A DNA stretch of 10,912 bases from an uncultured Clostridia bacterium (GTDB taxonomy: Bacteria; Bacillota; Clostridia; Oscillospirales; Ruminococcaceae): positions 1-10,912 of the forward strand of contig CAMWNQ010000050.1 of assembly GCA_947175655.1 (NCBI GenBank), in the 5' to 3' direction. Position 1 is the stretch's first letter; each line of letters begins with the position of its first letter. This document shows, one piece after another, positions 6,351 to 10,912 of the stretch. A program made the translations under genes and the position numbers. Below the pieces are notes generated by a model. It made no database searches, was not told the origin of the DNA, and was given only the letters and a program-made list of their open reading frames with translations.

Positions 6351-8632
6351 TGGCTGAATATTTCGGAATAAGACATTTTTCACCAGCCTGTGCATTTTAT
6401 TTAACCGAATTTTTACGTCGTTTAAATCCTGAATATGTTCTGATAGAAGGCCCTTCGGATTTGAATAATCTGATAGAACCGCTTTGCAGTCCAAAAGCAG
6501 TTATGCCAGCAGCAATACTGGCATATACTACTGAACCGCCAATAAAAACAGTTCTCTGGCCTTTTGCTGAATTTTCACCGGAATATCAGGCTATGATGTG
6601 GGCAATAGATAATAATGTGCCAGTCAAATTCTGTGATTTGCCGTCATCGTGTGTTCTTGCACAGATGGTCAAAGAAGCCGAAGAAACTGAAAATCCTGAA
6701 AAAGATGAGGAAAATCTGCAAGATAAAAAAATATCAGTATATGAACAGATAGAAAACATTTCGGGTCTTGATAATGATTCATTATGGGAGTATTCGTTTG
6801 AACAAAGCGAAAATTATCAGGATTTCCTGAATGCGGTTGAGGAATATGGGAAATCAATAAGAGAATTTTCGGAATCAGACGAAAATAATTCTTTGCGTGA
6901 AGCTTTTATGCGACGTATTATAAATGATACTGAACAGATTGTGCCATCAGATAAAATTGCAGTTATTACAGGTGCTTTTCATACTATGGGAATAAAAAAT
7001 ATTCCGTTCAGTAAAGAAGATAAAAAACTTACTGATAAACTTCCGAAAGCGGATTTCAAATCAACGCTTATGCCCTACTCTTATTACAGACTTTCATCAC
7101 GTTCTGGGTATGGTGCTGGAAGCAAAGCTCCAGCATATTATGAAATACTCTGGGATAATCGCTTAAAAAATACTCTTGAGGACAGTTCAGCGGAATATTT
7201 TGCAAGGATTGCTGAATATCAGCGTAATCACGGTTTTCCTACATCTTCGGCAGAAGTTATTGAAGCCCTCAGATTATCAAAAACTCTTGCAGAAATGAGA
7301 GGCGGAAAATTTGCAAATCTTGCTGACCTGAAAGACTCTGCAACTACTTGTCTTGGACACGGTTCTTTCAGTGAAATTTCCCTTGCGTGTGCAGATACAG
7401 AAATAGGTACTAAAATAGGTACTCTTCCGGAAGGTACTGTATGTACATCAGTTCAGGAAGACTTTATCAGACAACTTAAAGACTTAAAGCTTGAAAGATA
7501 CCGTACCCCTCAGGCAGAAGAACTTGAACTTGATTTGCGTGAAAATTTACGTGTAAAATCAGAAAAATCTGCTTTTCTCGGACTTAACCGCTCATTCTTC
7601 CTGCATAGACTTAAAGTTCTTGGCATTCATTTCTGTGAACAGCAAATGCGTTATCAGGAAAATGCTACGTGGGCAGAATTATGGACTCTTCGCTGGACTC
7701 CCGAAGTAGAAATCGAAATAGTAGAAGCCTCTTTGAAGGGTGATACTGTTAAACAGGCCTCACAAATTAAATTGAGTGAAAAACTCATATCTTCTGAAAA
7801 TCTTGCAGAGACGGCTGAAATATTGTCAGAAGTCTTTCTCTGCGGACTGGACGATACAGTAAAAAGTGCGGTATCTGCTGTACAGAAACTTGCAGTCGGA
7901 TGTTCATCGGCAATAGATACAGGAAATACCATCGGCACTTTATCAGGTATTATACGATTCGGAAGTATAAGAAAAATAAGTGTTGAGCCTATAATTTCTA
8001 TTGTGCAACAACTGTTTTTAAGATTCTGTCTTAATATAAATGACGCTTCAATATGTGATAATAAAGCATCTGAATCAGTTGTATCTTCACTTTCAAAAGT
8101 AAATGATGCCTGCCTTTCTCATGATTTTCTGAATATGGAAAGTTTTATTAAAATACTTTTTGAAATTGCAGAAAACGACAACGCAAATCCTCTTGTTTCA
8201 GGTTTTGCTTGTGCATTGCTTATGGAACACGGTAAAATAGATGCTGATAAACTTTCAACGCTTATAAACAGAAAACTTTCAAAAGGTACTCCGCCGGCTG
8301 AAGGTGCGTCGTGGTTTGAGGGCCTTTCTAAACGCAATAGGCGTTCACTTATTAATCGTCTGAGCATATGGGAGAAACTCTGCAACTTTATTACAGAACT
8401 TGATGATGAGGAATTCAAACCTGTACTTATATGTCTGAGACGTACTTTTGCCGAATTTTCCGCATCTGAAAAATCTGAAATTGCAGAAAACATTGGAGAA
8501 GTTATGGGAATATCCGCTGAATCTGCTTCAGAATTTGTCAATTCACAACTTTCAGAAGATGAACAGCAGATGATTAGTGATATTGATTTAAATGATATAG
8601 ATTTAGACGACTTTGATTTTGGTGATATTTAA
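6350..8632 (+). CDS. DUF5682 family protein (YehM-like), putative metal-dependent hydrolase
   Basis: 760-residue protein, close to the length I recall for E. coli YehM. It opens with the DUF5682 signature FGIRHFSPA (Gly6-x2-His9), followed by VLIEGPSD with Glu33, then ITGAFHTMGI (Gly208-x2-His211) and GYGAGSKAPAYYEILW at 253-268. The paired GxxH motifs plus an early Glu resemble the TIKI/TraB and EreA/ChaN-like superfamily, some of which are metal-dependent proteases or esterases; extending that activity to this protein is inference. Residues about 110-190 are an acidic insertion. The C-terminal half is helical, and the last 19 residues are an Asp-rich tail. The start overlaps the MoxR stop by one base (AAGGAG at 6333-6338), and the stop lies two bases before the vWA start, so the three products are likely made together and form a complex. 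No export signal is seen. Confidence 0.88.
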   Translation: MAEYFGIRHFSPACAFYLTEFLRRLNPEYVLIEGPSDLNNLIEPLCSPKAVMPAAILAYTTEPPIKTVLWPFAEFSPEYQAMMWAIDNNVPVKFCDLPSSCVLAQMVKEAEETENPEKDEENLQDKKISVYEQIENISGLDNDSLWEYSFEQSENYQDFLNAVEEYGKSIREFSESDENNSLREAFMRRIINDTEQIVPSDKIAVITGAFHTMGIKNIPFSKEDKKLTDKLPKADFKSTLMPYSYYRLSSRSGYGAGSKAPAYYEILWDNRLKNTLEDSSAEYFARIAEYQRNHGFPTSSAEVIEALRLSKTLAEMRGGKFANLADLKDSATTCLGHGSFSEISLACADTEIGTKIGTLPEGTVCTSVQEDFIRQLKDLKLERYRTPQAEELELDLRENLRVKSEKSAFLGLNRSFFLHRLKVLGIHFCEQQMRYQENATWAELWTLRWTPEVEIEIVEASLKGDTVKQASQIKLSEKLISSENLAETAEILSEVFLCGLDDTVKSAVSAVQKLAVGCSSAIDTGNTIGTLSGIIRFGSIRKISVEPIISIVQQLFLRFCLNINDASICDNKASESVVSSLSKVNDACLSHDFLNMESFIKILFEIAENDNANPLVSGFACALLMEHGKIDADKLSTLINRKLSKGTPPAEGASWFEGLSKRNRRSLINRLSIWEKLCNFITELDDEEFKPVLICLRRTFAEFSASEKSEIAENIGEVMGISAESASEFVNSQLSEDEQQMISDIDLNDIDLDDFDFGDI

Positions 8633-8634
8633 TT

Positions 8635-9801
8635 ATGAATAATATAGATAATAAAGAACAATTAAAACGCTGGCGTCTTATTCTTGGAAGAGATGCTCAG
8701 AAAACACTGGATAGTATGGGAGGTATGTCAAGTCTTTCTGCTGAAGATATGCTTATGGATTCTGCTCTTGACCAGATTTACGGCAACAATTCAAATAACA
8801 GTTCTGGAAGAGGCGCAGGAAATGGAATGTCATCACCACAGCTTACAAAATGGCTTGGTGATTTGCGTTCACTTTTCCAGCCTATGGAGATAAAAATAAT
8901 CCAAAATGATGCAATTGAAAGAAAAGGTCTTAAACAACTTTTATTTGAACCGGAAATGCTTGATGGTCTTGAACCAGATATTTCAACAGCTTCCCTACTT
9001 CTTATGCTTAAAGACCAGATTCCTAAAAAAGCTAAGGAAAATGCAAGAGCATATATATCTAAAATTGTTGAAGATATAAACCGACGTATTGCTGATGATT
9101 TAAAACGTTCTGTAACCTCAGCTTTAAACAGACGTGAACACTCACCTATTCCTTCATCATCAGCTCTTGACTATAAGCTTACTGTCAGAAGAAATTTAAA
9201 AAATTATAATCCTGAACTTAAAATGATACTTCCCGAAAAATTTTACTTCTTTGAACGTGCATCAAAATCAGCATCAAGAACTGTAATTCTCGATATAGAC
9301 CAGAGCGGTTCAATGGGAGAATCTGCAATATATTCTTCAGTAATGGGCTGTATTCTTGCGAGTATGAACTCAATTAAAACTCATATAGTGGCATTTGATA
9401 CGAAAGTTACAGACCTTACAGAACTTTGCAGTGACCCTGTAGAACTTCTCTATGGAATACAGCTGGGCGGAGGTACTGATATAAATAAATCAGTTGCATA
9501 TTGTTCAGAATTAATAACCGAGCCGGAAAAAACTACAATGTTTCTTATAACAGATTTATATGAGGGCGGAAATGAAAGTGCATTGGTAAGAAGAATTTCA
9601 GAATTAAAAGAATCAGGAGTGAATATAATAGTTCTGCTTGCCATATCTGACAGCGGAAAACCTTGCTTTGACAGTCGTCTTGCTGATAAGATAAGTGAAT
9701 TTGATATTCCTTGTTTTGCATGTCCGCCGGAAAAACTTCCGGAACTTCTTGAAATGGCACTTAAAAAAAGAAGCCTTCAGGGATTTATGACTAAAAATTA
9801 A
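8635..9801 (+). CDS. von Willebrand factor A domain protein (YehP-like)
   Basis: 388-residue cytoplasmic vWA protein, last gene of the operon and the expected partner of the MoxR ATPase. The N-terminal LKRWRLILG and the helical region at about 67-150 (WLGDLRSLF, NDAIERKGLKQLLFEPEML) are characteristic of vWA proteins found next to DUF5682 genes. A Gly/Asn/Ser-rich flexible linker lies at about 50-65. The C-terminal vWA domain, from about residue 215, has a complete metal-ion-dependent adhesion site: Asp222-x-Ser224-x-Ser226, Thr281 in GGGTD, and Asp307 in ITDLYEGG. It should therefore bind Mg2+ and ligate an acidic residue of a partner, as in other MoxR/vWA pairs. The weak ribosome site GGTGAT at 8621-8626 inside the upstream gene fits coupled translation. 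I recall E. coli YehP being of similar length. Confidence 0.92.
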   Translation: MNNIDNKEQLKRWRLILGRDAQKTLDSMGGMSSLSAEDMLMDSALDQIYGNNSNNSSGRGAGNGMSSPQLTKWLGDLRSLFQPMEIKIIQNDAIERKGLKQLLFEPEMLDGLEPDISTASLLLMLKDQIPKKAKENARAYISKIVEDINRRIADDLKRSVTSALNRREHSPIPSSSALDYKLTVRRNLKNYNPELKMILPEKFYFFERASKSASRTVILDIDQSGSMGESAIYSSVMGCILASMNSIKTHIVAFDTKVTDLTELCSDPVELLYGIQLGGGTDINKSVAYCSELITEPEKTTMFLITDLYEGGNESALVRRISELKESGVNIIVLLAISDSGKPCFDSRLADKISEFDIPCFACPPEKLPELLEMALKKRSLQGFMTKN

Positions 9802-9808
9802 TATTGTA

Positions 9809-9836
9809 AAAAACGGAGCAAAATTGCTCCGTTTTT
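9809..9836. terminator. Bidirectional intrinsic terminator between the vWA and LysR genes
   Basis: CGGAGCA at 9814-9820 pairs with TGCTCCG at 9825-9831 around a four-base AAAT loop. The flanking A run (9808-9813) and T run (9832-9836) extend the stem and provide a U tract in both directions. It ends the five-gene operon from the left and the LysR gene from the right. The LysR stop codon (9835-9837) overlaps its right edge. Confidence 0.93.
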
Positions 9837-10734
9837 ATCTTAAATCTGATAATATATCATTCATTTCACTTTGCAGAAATTTCAAAAAAAGTTTAGATGC
9901 TTTAGATAACATCTGATATTTTTTCCATACAATATTTAAGCCAACTTCAATTTTAGGTTCTAATGGTCTGAAACAAAGCAGACTTTTTTCATATTCAGGA
10001 ATAATGCCGTCAAGACATAATGCACATCCCACATTTTCTTCTACCATAAGTGAAGCATTATACAAAAGATTATATGTTGCAACAATATTTAAAGATTCAT
10101 ATTCCTTTCCAAGCCATCCAGAAAGTTCATTATGTGATAATGACTGACGAGAAGCAATTAATGGTATTCCTTGTAAATCCTTTGGAACTATATTATTTTT
10201 TTCTGCCAAAGGATAATCCCTACGCATTAACAATCCCCATCTGTTACTTGACGGAAGCCTGATAAAATCATATTTCTTTATATCTGCTGGTTCAATAAGA
10301 ATGCCAAAATCCAGCAATCCCTCATCAAGACGTTCTGTTACATCATCCGAATTTCCACTGAACAAATGATAACGGATTTCCGGATATTTTTTTCTGACTT
10401 TTTCAGCAGTTTTTGAAATAATTTGAAATCCCTTGGTTTCTCCGCCACCAATATAAATTTCTCCTGTGATATTTTCATTTGATGTACTTATTTCAGATTT
10501 TGTTTTTTCAAACAGTTCTATAAGTTCTTCTGCACGTTTGCGAAGTATCATTCCTTCTTCTGTGAGCTTGACTTTACGACTTTCACGAATTAAAAGCTGT
10601 TTGCCTAGTTCATTTTCCAAATCTTTTATCTGCCTTGACAACGGAGGCTGTGTCATATGAAGCACTTCCGCTGCTCTTGTGATACTTTCTTCTCTTGCAA
10701 TGGTTAAAAAATACTGTAAAACACGAATATCCAT
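9835..10734 (-). CDS. LysR-type transcriptional regulator
   Basis: 299-residue LysR-family regulator when started at 10734. The N-terminal winged helix-turn-helix is classical: MDIRVLQYF, then SITRAAEVLHMTQPPLSRQI at residues 17-36, followed by the linker helix (residues about 58-90) and a periplasmic-binding-like co-inducer domain to the C-terminus. A longer in-frame start at 10782 would add 16 residues (an extension containing YVIMFMEEF), but the promoter and GGAGG at 10743-10747 place translation at 10734, which is also the usual LysR start. The gene converges on the operon and shares its terminator. It is divergent from the partial gene at 10881, the standard arrangement for a LysR regulator and its target. 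Ligand and regulon are not evident. There is no evidence that it controls the five-gene operon. Confidence 0.93.
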   Translation of the reverse strand: MDIRVLQYFLTIAREESITRAAEVLHMTQPPLSRQIKDLENELGKQLLIRESRKVKLTEEGMILRKRAEELIELFEKTKSEISTSNENITGEIYIGGGETKGFQIISKTAEKVRKKYPEIRYHLFSGNSDDVTERLDEGLLDFGILIEPADIKKYDFIRLPSSNRWGLLMRRDYPLAEKNNIVPKDLQGIPLIASRQSLSHNELSGWLGKEYESLNIVATYNLLYNASLMVEENVGCALCLDGIIPEYEKSLLCFRPLEPKIEVGLNIVWKKYQMLSKASKLFLKFLQSEMNDILSDLR

Positions 10735-10742
10735 AATGAATT

Positions 10743-10747
10743 CCTCC
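10743..10747 (-). promoter_or_regulatory. Ribosome binding site that fixes the LysR start
   Basis: On the minus strand GGAGG, within TGGAGGAA, lies eight bases upstream of the ATG at 10732-10734. The longer in-frame ATG at 10782 has no comparable site and would lie upstream of the predicted transcription start, so the short form is preferred. Confidence 0.8.
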
Positions 10748-10753
10748 ATAAAC

Positions 10754-10782
10754 ATTATAACATATTCTTCTATACTTTTCAA
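10754..10782 (-). promoter_or_regulatory. LysR gene promoter
   Basis: On the minus strand TTGAAA (10777-10782) and TATAAT (10754-10759) are separated by 17 bases, with an extended TGT just before the -10. Transcription would begin near 10747, almost at the Shine-Dalgarno sequence, giving a very short leader. The -35 lies inside the palindrome at 10772-10786, which suggests that LysR represses its own gene. Confidence 0.75.
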
Positions 10783-10796
10783 GTATGGAAATCCAT
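10772..10796. promoter_or_regulatory. Two adjacent palindromes, candidate LysR operator
   Basis: ATACTT-N3-AAGTAT at 10772-10786 is a perfect inverted repeat that contains the T-N11-A pattern of LysR recognition sites (T10773, A10785). A second, ATGGA-AA-TCCAT at 10785-10796, abuts it. The first is centred about 66 bases upstream of the predicted start of the rightward gene, the classical recognition-site position for LysR activators, and it covers the -35 of the leftward LysR promoter. Binding by this regulator is inferred from geometry. Confidence 0.6.
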
Positions 10797-10809
10797 TTTA
10801 TATATGTAT

Positions 10810-10838
10810 TTGATATTTTCAAAAAAATATGATACACT
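10810..10838 (+). promoter_or_regulatory. Putative promoter of the rightward partial gene
   Basis: TTGATA at 10810-10815 and TACACT at 10833-10838 are separated by 17 bases, and TGA directly before the -10 gives an extended element. The -10 is weak (four of six consensus bases), which fits a promoter needing activation by the divergent LysR protein. Predicted start is near 10845. A TATAAA at 10838-10843 is an alternative -10 but would have poor spacing. Confidence 0.55.
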
Positions 10839-10880
10839 ATAAACAGAGAATAATAAATAAAAAAAAAAAAGAAGGATATT

Positions 10881-10912
10881 ATGAAAAAATTATTTTTATC
10901 AGTGATTGCGGT
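10881..10912 (+). CDS. Start of a probable exported protein, truncated by the window edge
   Basis: Only MKKLFLSVIAV (one partial codon excluded) is visible. Two lysines followed by a hydrophobic run are what the beginning of a signal peptide or lipoprotein leader looks like. GAAGGA at 10871-10876 sits four bases before the ATG, a little close but usable. The gene is divergent from the LysR gene and is its most likely target. Its product cannot be identified from 11 residues. Confidence 0.7.
   Translation, partial: MKKLFLSVIA

Noticed and set aside
8119..8541. 140-codon open frame on the minus strand inside the DUF5682 gene.
   Set aside because: It is Ser/Leu-rich antisense to a well-supported gene, shows no recognisable motif and has the composition of a shadow frame. 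The other antisense frames (for example 1960-2295, 4003-4338, 5981-6316) were rejected for the same reason.
1787..9801. Assigning the operon as a proven antiphage defence island.
   Set aside because: No nuclease, toxin, reverse transcriptase, integrase or other defence gene is in the window, and homologous yeh genes in E. coli have no established defence role; it remains only a hypothesis.
10735..10782. Longer LysR start adding 16 residues upstream of MDIRVLQYF.
   Set aside because: The extension covers the promoter and ribosome site, lacks its own ribosome site, and LysR proteins typically begin right at this motif.

Overview
The window looks like a chromosomal stretch from a low-GC Firmicute, most likely a gut Clostridium-type organism of the Ruminococcaceae/Oscillospirales kind. 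The reasons are AT-rich codon use throughout, A/T-rich spacers, AGGAGG-like ribosome sites, textbook sigma-A promoters, and a lipoprotein esterase and LysR regulator in styles common in that group. The genus is inferred. All complete genes read as intact; I saw no transposases, tRNAs, rRNAs or CRISPR repeats.

Layout: (1) 69-1601, a lipoprotein with a C-terminal esterase-type alpha/beta hydrolase, closed by an intrinsic terminator at 1633-1670. (2) 1713-9836, one five-gene operon. A consensus promoter drives genes for a SWIM zinc-finger protein, a HEAT-like helical-repeat protein, a MoxR AAA+ ATPase (YehL subfamily), a DUF5682 protein (YehM-like) and a von Willebrand A protein (YehP-like). A hairpin at 9809-9836 ends the operon. 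(3) 9835-10734 on the minus strand, a LysR-type regulator converging on the operon and sharing its terminator. (4) 10735-10880, a divergent regulatory region with two promoters and two adjacent palindromes, then the first 11 codons of an apparently exported protein at the window edge.

The most interesting part is the five-gene operon. Four members correspond, from memory of the families, to E. coli yehQ, yehL, yehM and yehP, a conserved cluster of unknown function; the 657-residue helical-repeat protein is an addition whose family I cannot name. MoxR ATPases usually pair with vWA proteins as chaperone-like machines that remodel or metallate a client. Here the DUF5682 protein carries two GxxH motifs and a conserved Glu in an arrangement reminiscent of the TIKI/TraB/EreA-type hydrolase superfamily. 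A working model is therefore an AAA+/vWA machine controlling a metal-dependent hydrolase, with the SWIM protein (nucleic-acid or protein binding) and the HEAT-like protein as sensor or scaffold. That model is inference; the gene content and motifs are read directly.
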